Source of the DNA: Elusimicrobia bacterium RIFCSPLOWO2_01_FULL_54_10
GTDB lineage: Bacteria > Elusimicrobiota > Elusimicrobia > 2-02-FULL-39-32
Length of the DNA stretch: 11,139 bases
Reading direction: 5' to 3'
Assembly: GCA_001799975.1 (NCBI GenBank)
Contig: MGUQ01000033.1
Span: 2,717-13,855, forward strand
Part shown: piece after piece, positions 1 to 7,572 of the stretch
Numbering within the stretch: the first letter of the stretch is position 1
Layout: the number at the start of each line of letters is the position of its first letter
The notes under the pieces: generated by a model
Databases searched by the model: none
Told to the model about the DNA's origin: nothing
What the model saw: only the letters and a program-made list of their open reading frames with translations
Translations under genes and position numbers: made by a program

Positions 1-1280
1 GCCTCGCCACCGCGCTCAACCTCCAGCAAAATTTCACGGACACCTAAGTCATCCCGGGTTTCAAATGTGAAGGGAACCATTGCTTCCTGGCCCACCCATA
101 GATCGTCCGATGGAGCCAAAATCTGGACTGAAGGGATCTCATCCTCTTTCACAGTGACGCTGTAAAGAATGGGTTCCGAAACCTTCATGCCTTCCTCGTC
201 TTTCAAGTCGAACCAAAACTCCATGGGATTCAGAATTTTAAAGGACGCGCGGATTTTACGATTTCCGGAAATCTCAACCGGGCAGCGAAGTCCCTGGCGG
301 GTGAGGATTTCCGCCGATTGCAGGTCTTTTGTGGCGCTTGCCGCAATCTCCACTTCCGTTCCCCGATAGGCATGGATTTGCGGCTCGGAATGGAAAGTAA
401 AGGGCTTCTCTCCCGTGTGCGGAGGATATTTGAGAGTAATTGTAAAATCCGTCAGGCGGGGAACATCCACCGGCAGGAATGTGAAGCTTCGGCTCTCAAA
501 GTTCTGCCAGGTCACCTTGCAATGAGTGGGCTCCACAATGGCGGCCAGTTCACAGGTGAACCGAAAAGGCCCTCCCTTTTCCTGAACTTGCGCCCAATCA
601 TTCTCGCCTTTCACCCACATGCGCGGCGGCTCAGCAGCTGAGGCCGCCAGAAGCTCCACCGTGACCGTAACGGGAGACCCCAAAGGCACCTTGCCCCCTT
701 GGGGAGAAATGCTCATGTGCCTGGCCATTTCCCGGTCCAGGCCGTACATGAGCCGGGTCCAGCCGGCCTGAAAAAGATGGGGAGGGAATACCGCTGTAAT
801 GGCCAGAACGCCTGCGGACAGAAAAAAATGTTTAGCCCTGGAACGCAAGCCGTCCAAAGAAAACCATGCCTCCGGCTTTTCACGGCTGAGTGAATTTTCC
901 GCATCGGCAATTGCCGCCAGAGCCAAGTCCTGCGAGATTCCTTCATTCAATTTGCCGATGGATAATTCATAGCCGCTTAAAACATCCCGGAAAATGATGG
1001 ACTTGGACATGAGAAGGCGGCAAAGTTCCCTGAGAGCGGTCCTTTTTCGCAATTGACGGAACAGGAAGCCGGCTGCGCCGGCGGAGACTGCAACAAGACT
1101 TCCCAGAAGTGCCCATCGCAGAGCCTGAGAACCGCTGGATTGGACCAGGAGAAGCGCAAGAAGCAGCGCTCCTGAAAAAAGTGTGCCAAAGAGCAAGGCG
1201 GCTTCCAAAGCGGCCCTTATTAAAAATGCCTTGCGAAACTTTTCCAGGGACGGCAATTTATCGGCTGCGCCGTTGGGCAT
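1..1280 (-). CDS. DUF4175-type membrane protein, N-terminal 426 residues (C-terminus beyond left edge)
   Basis: An open frame runs without a stop from ATG at 1280 to the left edge. Two hydrophobic helices lie at about residues 23-46 and 55-75. A cytoplasmic-looking segment (80-148) follows, then a third helix near 151-167, then a long beta-rich region with repeated Ig-like segments (about 187-426). One segment, near residues 285-320, has the pattern Y-P-P-H-T-G ... Y-R-G-T-x-V-E-I. This layout of two helices, a third near 150 and then Ig-like repeats is typical of DUF4175 (TIGR02302-like) proteins, which are usually far longer (around 800-1100 residues) and often end in coiled coil. Such genes commonly close MoxR/DUF58/BatA-type operons. 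The ATG overlaps the upstream stop by 23 nt and has only a weak ribosome binding site, so translation is probably coupled. The molecular function is unknown; an envelope scaffold role is inference. Confidence 0.72.
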   Translation of the reverse strand, partial: MPNGAADKLPSLEKFRKAFLIRAALEAALLFGTLFSGALLLALLLVQSSGSQALRWALLGSLVAVSAGAAGFLFRQLRKRTALRELCRLLMSKSIIFRDVLSGYELSIGKLNEGISQDLALAAIADAENSLSREKPEAWFSLDGLRSRAKHFFLSAGVLAITAVFPPHLFQAGWTRLMYGLDREMARHMSISPQGGKVPLGSPVTVTVELLAASAAEPPRMWVKGENDWAQVQEKGGPFRFTCELAAIVEPTHCKVTWQNFESRSFTFLPVDVPRLTDFTITLKYPPHTGEKPFTFHSEPQIHAYRGTEVEIAASATKDLQSAEILTRQGLRCPVEISGNRKIRASFKILNPMEFWFDLKDEEGMKVSEPILYSVTVKEDEIPSVQILAPSDDLWVGQEAMVPFTFETRDDLGVREILLEVERGGE

Positions 1281-3366
1281 AGAGGGCCTGGGGAAGGAAT
1301 TTTGCAGCCAGAGCGTGGTTGGGGTCGATTTTAAGCGCTTCGGTAAGATGCGTAACCACGCGGTTCCAATCGCGGTTCCAATAGAGCACGGAAAGATTAT
1401 AGTGGGCCTGGGCAAGGGCCGGAAAAATCTCCAATGCGCGCAGATAGGCTCTTTCAGACTCTTCCCGCCTGCCGGTCTTCTCATAGGCCACGCCCATGCT
1501 GAGAAGGACCTGTGCCCATTCACCTTTGATACCCTCCGCCACTCCGGGCAGGGAATGGAATTCCCGGGTTTGCTGCAGGGTTTTGGAATATAGCCGCTCA
1601 GCAATCCCAAAATCCTTCAGAGCGCCTTCATAATCTTCTTTCATAAGGGATTGAAACCCCCGCCGATAATACGGACTGGGATTTTCAGAGTTGAGCGCAA
1701 TGGAATGATCCCATTCTTCACGCGCAAAATGCCCTTTGCTGTAATCATCGATCAAATCTGCGCTGAAAAACTCATTTTGGTCTCCGTAATTCAAACGTCC
1801 CCTCTTGGCATAAAAATCTTTAAGAAAATCGGGAGCGACCGGGATTTTATCCCTGGAAAGAGCAGGGGCCAGGCGGCGCAACAGGCCAAAGGGGATTTGC
1901 ACAAAGTCCGCATGAGACGGGACATCATGGTCCCAGCCTGAAAAAATGGGGCTGCCGGAATTCAGCTTTATGAAATCAGCATATTCACCACTGCTTCTGA
2001 GAGGACCGAGCTTGACCGAAATACCTTCCTGCACTTTGTTCTGGATGTACCAGGGGCTTCCCGCCAGTCCATGAGCCACCACGGACACATCGCGCCTCAT
2101 CCCTTCGGCATACTGCAAAGCCCAGAAAATAAAAAGCTGAACGTCCTTTTTCATGATGAGGATGGAATCGGGCGGCAAGGTTTTCAGGACATTCTTGCCG
2201 TAATCATAGCCAAAATAATTTTGCCTCTTCGAAACCTGCGCCCAGGAAACCGAAAGACCCAGGAACGCAAGGGGGAAAATGACCGCCAGCGCCGCCTTCT
2301 TCCAAATCCCCTCAGAGATGCGGCGGAATCCCGCAAAAAGCCCATAAGCTATCCAGACATAGACAAAGGCCTTGGAAAGGTTGAAATGAGCCTCCAGTAC
2401 GGCCAGAGCGTGAGGATTGGGAGGCATATTGGCCTTATAGATGAAAAACGGCCCGGAAAAAGCCCAGGCCAGAACTGTAAAATAAAGTACCCGGCGCTTT
2501 TCGTTCCACAAGCCGTGCAGACCGGCCAGGGCCAGGGGAATGCCGATCCAAAAAGTCTCCTTGAGAACCTGAAGGAAATAAATCCGCATGTCCGTCCAGA
2601 ACAGTTCGCCTGGCGCATAATTCTGGGACAGAAGGTCCAGGGTGCCTCCATGGCTTTTTCTCATGAGGATGGCCAGCAAGCGGTCGACAGTTTCCGGACG
2701 GCTCCAGTTGAGAAGGGGGCCCGTTTTGGAACGGATGAGGAGGAAAAGAAAAACCGAGAATCCAAGGACGGCAAAAGCAACAGCCCAGCCGGCCATGGGG
2801 ACAACCTGGCTTCGTTTTTCTTTCCACAAGCGGCCAAAGACCATAAGAAATACTGCGGGGCCCAGAAGCACAATGTCCAGCCGGATGCCCAGCGCCAGGC
2901 CGCCCGCAAAACCCAAAAGCGCTATGAATACCGCATCATTTTTCCGCTCCCACAAAAGCCACAAATAGAGAATCAGCATTCCGGCGGCCAAACTGAGCGA
3001 ATACATCTCGGTGACGATGGAGATAATCCAGAAGGATGAGGAAGCCTGCCATAAAACGCAGGAAAGCAGGCAGAGCGCGACTGGAAGCCCTAACTCGATC
3101 AAAATCAGAAAAAAAATGGCGCAAGCAGCAGCGCCGCCCAAAACGGAAAGCAGATTAACCCGGTACGACTTGTTGGCCAGAGGCACAAGGGATGCAATTT
3201 TTCCGGCCAAGGCATAAGCCGGATACCCGGGAGGATGAGCGACGCCCAAAGTGTGGGACACAGAGACCATCTCGCCCATGTCCCGGTAGGGGGCCAAGGC
3301 GGGCGCCGATGAGAATAAATAAATTCCAAAACTGGCTGCAAATACAGCCAGGGCCGCTCTCCTCAT
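1258..3366 (-). CDS. DUF2723 GT-C-type membrane protein with C-terminal TPRs (second copy)
   Basis: This is a 702-residue protein. About 11 hydrophobic helices span residues 5-375 and a soluble C-terminal part follows. The first extracytoplasmic loop has the DUF2723 signature in altered form: D29-M-G-E32-M in place of D-S-G-E, followed by a canonical H44-P-P-G-Y-P. A conserved element Y-D-Y-G-K-N-V-L-K-T-L-P (about 387-398) begins the soluble part. TPR-like helix pairs lie at about 564-597, 618-650 and 652-685. The architecture matches TMEM260, a human protein O-mannosyltransferase with DUF2723 plus TPRs, so a lipid-linked-sugar glycosyltransferase at the outer face of the inner membrane is likely. 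Donor and acceptor are unknown. The ATG overlaps the upstream TGA as ATGA, with AAGGA about 10 nt upstream. It is a paralogue of the preceding gene. Family assignment is sure; activity is inferred. Confidence 0.88.
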   Translation of the reverse strand: MRRAALAVFAASFGIYLFSSAPALAPYRDMGEMVSVSHTLGVAHPPGYPAYALAGKIASLVPLANKSYRVNLLSVLGGAAACAIFFLILIELGLPVALCLLSCVLWQASSSFWIISIVTEMYSLSLAAGMLILYLWLLWERKNDAVFIALLGFAGGLALGIRLDIVLLGPAVFLMVFGRLWKEKRSQVVPMAGWAVAFAVLGFSVFLFLLIRSKTGPLLNWSRPETVDRLLAILMRKSHGGTLDLLSQNYAPGELFWTDMRIYFLQVLKETFWIGIPLALAGLHGLWNEKRRVLYFTVLAWAFSGPFFIYKANMPPNPHALAVLEAHFNLSKAFVYVWIAYGLFAGFRRISEGIWKKAALAVIFPLAFLGLSVSWAQVSKRQNYFGYDYGKNVLKTLPPDSILIMKKDVQLFIFWALQYAEGMRRDVSVVAHGLAGSPWYIQNKVQEGISVKLGPLRSSGEYADFIKLNSGSPIFSGWDHDVPSHADFVQIPFGLLRRLAPALSRDKIPVAPDFLKDFYAKRGRLNYGDQNEFFSADLIDDYSKGHFAREEWDHSIALNSENPSPYYRRGFQSLMKEDYEGALKDFGIAERLYSKTLQQTREFHSLPGVAEGIKGEWAQVLLSMGVAYEKTGRREESERAYLRALEIFPALAQAHYNLSVLYWNRDWNRVVTHLTEALKIDPNHALAAKFLPQALYAQRRSR

Positions 3367-5414
3367 TTCTTCAGTTTCCTTTTTGCCGCATCAAGATATT
3401 GCTGCGCGTCAGGATGGTCGGGCTTCAAGCGCAAAGCCGTGCCGAAACATTCGATCACTTCCTTCCACCGCTCCTGTTTCCACCGCAGCACGCCCAAATT
3501 GAAATGGGCATCCGCGTTCCTTGGATCCGCGGCCAGGGCATTCATATAATAGGACTCGGCCGCTTTGACATCATTTATGTCCGCCGCCAGAACACCCAGA
3601 TTTGTCAAGGCATTTGAATTTTTCGAGTCCAATTCCAAAACTTTCCTAAAAAATGACCCGGCCTGATCCTTTCGTCCTTCGTTCGATAACTGATACCCTC
3701 GCACAGAGATCTCCCAAATGAGGTTCGCTTTGAGCCATCCGATGTCCATGCCAAATAAAGCCGCGCGGCCCAGGGTCCTCAAATTCCAGGTTGAAATTCC
3801 TTCAAGAAACGGATACAGGGGTGCCAGGGCCCGGAGTCTGTAAGGGCGGGGAGAATCCTCAAAAATTCCTCTCAGTGAATAGAATTTCCAATAGTTCCCC
3901 TGCGAGACTTGTGGGGAATTTTTTGAAACCGCTTCAAACAGAACTCCCGCGGCTTCAAGGCGGGCGCTTTGAAGGATGTTTCTGTCGAATGTAGAATAGA
4001 AGAGGCGCCTGACTCCAAGAAAGGACGATTCCACGACCTGCCGTCGTTTGTCCTTTTCCGTTCTGACCAGCCGGCGGAAGTCATCCCCATAGGCACTCTT
4101 AAAGATGAGTCCGCCGCGGTCGTGAATTTCCAGGTCCGTACGGCGCTTTTCCGCCATCGTGAGGTAGGCCAGGCTGTAAAACGTATCGTCGCCCCCGTCC
4201 ATAAACAAGGCGGATTTTTCGGGCAAAGTTTTTAGGATGTTGCGTCCATAATCATAACTCACAAAATCATTGCGGAAATGGCGGACGACTTTCCAGCTTG
4301 AATGGACGGCCAATAAAAGCGCCAGGGCTGCCAAGGCGCCCCAAAATCGCGTTCTCTGCCGCATCCATTCGAAGAAATGCGCCAGTGCCAATGCAAATGA
4401 AATCCAGGGAAGGATAAAAAATCTGGGGAGAATGCCGCTGGACTGCGCATCGAACGGGATGTTGCCCAGAAGAAGAAATCCAATTCCGCTGACTAAAAAT
4501 GCGGCGAGAAATGCCAGGCATGTCCGCCAGTCTTTGAGCCACCAGGCAATCCACCCCAGAATGCCCGCCAAAAAACCCGCGATCGTGATGCTGTCTGTGA
4601 TGGAAGCGCAATACCTGACGGTTTGCTGGAATGCGGTCTCAAAATTCCTGGGAAGCTTTTCTCCCAATGTGAGTGATAGGCTGCCGTAATCCGCCCGGGT
4701 GATGACTCGGATGAAATTTGCCAGATTTTCAGGATTGCTCCAGTCCAGAGGCGGATTTTTGAAGGAGCGCAGTGGCAGAAAAACATAGATCAAAAACCCG
4801 ATGAAAAAAAATCCGGCAGCTAGTGCCGCGTCTTGCTTCACTTTCTCATTTCTAAAATTGAACGCGTAGAGCAGGGCTGCCCCGGGGACGACAAGCACCA
4901 GCGTATGGTGATTGCCCAGGCCCAATCCCAGAACCAGCCCGCTTGCGGCCGCACGGGCACCGGGAGTGAGGTTTTCCTTCGGCACCGTCCATACCAAAAG
5001 AAGAATAGCGGCAAAAAGACCATTCAGTGAAAAAACTTCCGCGCTTAAAGAATGCTCCCACATGACTTGCGACGCCGAAAAAATCAGAGTGGCTAGGAAT
5101 GCGGCTGAAGCGGCAACTCCCACGGAGCGTGCCAGCATGAAGAACAAGGCGGCCGTCCCCGCGCCTGCCAGAAGCGACACAAGATTCACCCGATAGGCAA
5201 TGCTGCCCATCGGGAAAAGATTGATGACTGTTTTACCCATCAGTGTAAAAAGAGGATAGCTGGGCGCGTGCGGCAGCGCCAGGGTTTCAGAAGCTGCAAT
5301 GAATTCTCCCGAATCTCCCACAGAGACAGAGGGATTCATGGTATAGAGATAGGCAGCGGCCACGGCAACAAATATCAACGCGGGGATGAGACGGCGAATG
5401 CTAAATGTCTCCAC
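3363..5414 (-). CDS. DUF2723 GT-C-type membrane protein with C-terminal TPRs (first copy)
   Basis: This is a 683-residue protein. A first helix (about 9-25) leads into a loop with G33-D34-S-G-E37-F, the acidic signature of DUF2723, and H49-A-P-S-Y-P, a diverged form of the usual H-P-P-G-Y-P. About ten more helices follow to residue 371. The soluble part opens with Y-D-Y-G-R-N-I-L-K-T-L-P (about 387-398), shared with the paralogue downstream. It ends in three clear TPRs at about 566-599, 600-633 and 634-667; the second and third carry N-L-G-V and A-L-x-x-x-P features. In GT-C enzymes such soluble parts face the periplasm or lumen, so the TPRs probably do too. The start is GTG, chosen for the GGAGG four nt upstream; it overlaps the previous stop by 14 nt. 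Protein or lipid O-glycosylation is the likely role by homology with TMEM260; the substrate is unknown. Confidence 0.9.
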   Translation of the reverse strand: METFSIRRLIPALIFVAVAAAYLYTMNPSVSVGDSGEFIAASETLALPHAPSYPLFTLMGKTVINLFPMGSIAYRVNLVSLLAGAGTAALFFMLARSVGVAASAAFLATLIFSASQVMWEHSLSAEVFSLNGLFAAILLLVWTVPKENLTPGARAAASGLVLGLGLGNHHTLVLVVPGAALLYAFNFRNEKVKQDAALAAGFFFIGFLIYVFLPLRSFKNPPLDWSNPENLANFIRVITRADYGSLSLTLGEKLPRNFETAFQQTVRYCASITDSITIAGFLAGILGWIAWWLKDWRTCLAFLAAFLVSGIGFLLLGNIPFDAQSSGILPRFFILPWISFALALAHFFEWMRQRTRFWGALAALALLLAVHSSWKVVRHFRNDFVSYDYGRNILKTLPEKSALFMDGGDDTFYSLAYLTMAEKRRTDLEIHDRGGLIFKSAYGDDFRRLVRTEKDKRRQVVESSFLGVRRLFYSTFDRNILQSARLEAAGVLFEAVSKNSPQVSQGNYWKFYSLRGIFEDSPRPYRLRALAPLYPFLEGISTWNLRTLGRAALFGMDIGWLKANLIWEISVRGYQLSNEGRKDQAGSFFRKVLELDSKNSNALTNLGVLAADINDVKAAESYYMNALAADPRNADAHFNLGVLRWKQERWKEVIECFGTALRLKPDHPDAQQYLDAAKRKLKK

Positions 5415-7572
5415 GATACCTCCGGAGTCCCCATTCGCCGATCAGCAGGGCTACGAGCAGGCCAAAGACCCAGGGGTTGAGCCACAGGGCCTTTCGAACC
5501 GATTCCGAACGCGCCGTTTCAAACTTTTTCACCTTGCCGGAAAGAAATTCCGGAGTGAAAGCGGCCAGTTCAATGAATCGGCCGCCCGAACCTTCGGCCG
5601 CTTCTTTGAGAAAGGCCGGGTTGGCTGCAGGGTTTTCCATCTCCAGATCGATGTGTCCGACATTGAGGGGGCGAACATCCTCAAATTTTCTTGACCCCTC
5701 CCTGAAAACGGCCCGGATCTCATAATCTCCTTCCTGAGCGGGAGTCCAGGAAGAGCGGTACTCCGACCTCCCTGCCGAGGTCAATGGAAGAATTTCCAAT
5801 ATTTTGCCCTGCTGATGGATGGAAAGCTCCAAATCCGGAGCTGCCAGTCCTTTCAACCGTTCGGCCTGGATGAGAAGTTTCAAATCGATTTTTCGCCCGG
5901 CGGCGAAGCGTGAATCCGAAAGAATGACACGAATGGGTTTTGCGTCCTGAGCCGCAGTGAGCCAGCGCACGGCCTGACGCCAAAAGTGCGTGTAAGGCGA
6001 TTGCAAGGAGCCCCGTTCGGAAAGGCCCAGGGCCCATTGCCAGGTGGAGAGGGCCGCCACGGCCATCACCCGGCCCTTTTTTCTCTGCCAAGCTGCGATC
6101 ATGGGAGACCCCGAAGCCCCGTCGGATGCCAGAAGCGCAGCCCCATTTTTAAGGCCGGCCAGCCGGTGATAGCCGTTCAATACGGGCATGGCCTTCCAGA
6201 TACTTTCAATTGTCTCGAGGGATTCTCCCGTGTCAAATATGGGATGCTGCGGCTCCAGGACCTTGAGCCGCGCCTCTTCAGGCACCACTTCTTCGCGGGC
6301 GGAATCCATGCCCACAGGAAGCAGCCGTTCGATGGCAGTGCCCAGGTATCCGCCGCGCGAAAATGAACTTTCGCCGCCGATCATGACAAAACCGCCGCCT
6401 TTTTCCTCAACGAAGCGTTCGATGTTTTCCAGGTGTGCGGGGAGAATGCCGAAGCGGGAATATGAGAAATTCTCGAAGATGAGAAGGTCAAAATCCCCGA
6501 GCGTGCGCACGAAAATGTCCTGCGCAGGAAAGGGAATGAGGGACAGCTGCTCCTCGGAAACCGGCACGACATTTTCCGGGTTCCGGAGGATCACGAACGA
6601 GACCAGCTCGATGGAGGGATCGCTTTTGAGCAACTGGCGCAAAAAGGCGTATTCCGGGCTGGGCTGGCCGCATAGATAAAGCACGCGGATTTTTTCCCGG
6701 CCCACTTCCAGTTTGAAATCAAGAGCGTTGTTGGACCGGGAAATCTCGCCCTCCTGCAGGGGCGCTTCCACGCGGTACTCCGCTGTCCCCGGAGCCTGCG
6801 GAACCATGCGGAACTGCACCGTCTCCGCTCCGGACGGGTCCGCTAACAGGATTTCTCTGGACTGAATGTCCGTCCAGGACGCGCCTTTTTTTTCCTTCAA
6901 TACCACCGTCACATTCTTGCCCTTGAATCCGGAATGGTGAACGGCAACCTTGAACTCCACCGGCCTGTTCTTGAACGCAAAATCCGCGCCGCGGACGTCT
7001 TTGAGAGCGATGTCTTTGAGGGAATCCCTTTGCCCGGCCATGACGGTGAACGCCGGCGCGTCAAAGCTCCAGCGGGACTGGGGGCCGTTGTCGATGCCGT
7101 CCGAAAAAAGAAGCACATTGGTCGGGGCCTGTTTGTTTTGGCGGGATACAAAATCCAGGGCTCCGGAGATGGAAGTCTGTTCTCCCCGGGCTTTGGCGCG
7201 CATCAGGCCGTCCCAATCCGTCTTCGCGCAGGTTTCGGAAAATTCATAATAAGAAACTTCATAATCATCCTCAAGATTGCGCCGGTGTTTTGACAATGAT
7301 TCCTTGACTGTCGACAAGCGCTCGCGGGGGTCTTCGATGCTCATGGACTTTGATACGTCAACCAAAACCGCCAGGGGCGGCTTGCCTGAAGCGCCGGGTT
7401 GAGATGTCCAGGAGGGCTCAAGCCCCAGCCAGAGCAGAACCAAAAACGCCGCCGCCCGCAACACCGTGTAGAGAGGGCGCGCCCGGCCCAGGATCAACAG
7501 CCCGGCCACAACCAGAGCCGCCATCAGAAGCATGGCTCCGTCCCACCGCAAGCTCAACGCCTGGTTCAGCAT
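5401..7572 (-). CDS. Membrane-anchored vWA protein with DUF1355-type GATase-like domain
   Basis: This 723-residue protein has helices at about 13-30 and 36-53 and a C-terminal helix at about 699-716, followed by a basic tail. The basic residues between the first two helices and at the C-terminus place the bulk (54-698) in the periplasm. A vWA domain (about 66-180) has an intact MIDAS: D72-x-S74-x-S76, T133 and D158 in L-L-F-S-D-G. A CARDB-like or Ig-like stretch follows (190-290). A class I GATase-like domain comes next (about 294-540), with the G-G-E-S-S-F-x-R-G-G-Y motif at 399-409 typical of the DUF1355 family (PF07090). The nucleophile position carries no cysteine, so amidotransferase activity is unlikely. 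A beta-rich segment (545-640) precedes the last helix. The ATG shares one base with the upstream stop (TAATG), with AAGGA four nt upstream. In related operons this gene follows the DUF4159 gene. Its role is unknown; metal-dependent protein binding is inferred. Confidence 0.88.
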   Translation of the reverse strand: MLNQALSLRWDGAMLLMAALVVAGLLILGRARPLYTVLRAAAFLVLLWLGLEPSWTSQPGASGKPPLAVLVDVSKSMSIEDPRERLSTVKESLSKHRRNLEDDYEVSYYEFSETCAKTDWDGLMRAKARGEQTSISGALDFVSRQNKQAPTNVLLFSDGIDNGPQSRWSFDAPAFTVMAGQRDSLKDIALKDVRGADFAFKNRPVEFKVAVHHSGFKGKNVTVVLKEKKGASWTDIQSREILLADPSGAETVQFRMVPQAPGTAEYRVEAPLQEGEISRSNNALDFKLEVGREKIRVLYLCGQPSPEYAFLRQLLKSDPSIELVSFVILRNPENVVPVSEEQLSLIPFPAQDIFVRTLGDFDLLIFENFSYSRFGILPAHLENIERFVEEKGGGFVMIGGESSFSRGGYLGTAIERLLPVGMDSAREEVVPEEARLKVLEPQHPIFDTGESLETIESIWKAMPVLNGYHRLAGLKNGAALLASDGASGSPMIAAWQRKKGRVMAVAALSTWQWALGLSERGSLQSPYTHFWRQAVRWLTAAQDAKPIRVILSDSRFAAGRKIDLKLLIQAERLKGLAAPDLELSIHQQGKILEILPLTSAGRSEYRSSWTPAQEGDYEIRAVFREGSRKFEDVRPLNVGHIDLEMENPAANPAFLKEAAEGSGGRFIELAAFTPEFLSGKVKKFETARSESVRKALWLNPWVFGLLVALLIGEWGLRRYRGDI
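5415..5423 (-). promoter_or_regulatory. Shine-Dalgarno GGAGG fixing a GTG start
   Basis: On the minus strand, GGAGG (5423-5419) is followed by four bases and then GTG (5414-5412). It lies inside the last codons of the upstream vWA gene, whose TAG ends at 5401. It is the best-formed ribosome binding site in the window, and it supports GTG as the start of the first DUF2723 gene, whose residue 1 sits just before the first membrane helix. Confidence 0.75.

Noticed and set aside
1183..1593. Plus-strand open frame across the DUF2723/DUF4175 junction
   Set aside because: It overlaps two well-supported minus-strand genes and has no domain or ribosome binding site support.
2071..3039. Long plus-strand open frame (322 codons) opposite the second DUF2723 gene
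   Set aside because: It lies wholly antisense to a clear membrane protein. Its product is Lys/Arg/Gln-rich with no recognisable domain, and there is no operon context on the plus strand.
6886..6893. Eight-A run in the coding strand of the 723-residue gene as a programmed frameshift site
   Set aside because: The zero frame continues into a well-conserved domain. No stimulatory hairpin is evident, and neither alternative frame offers a sensible product.
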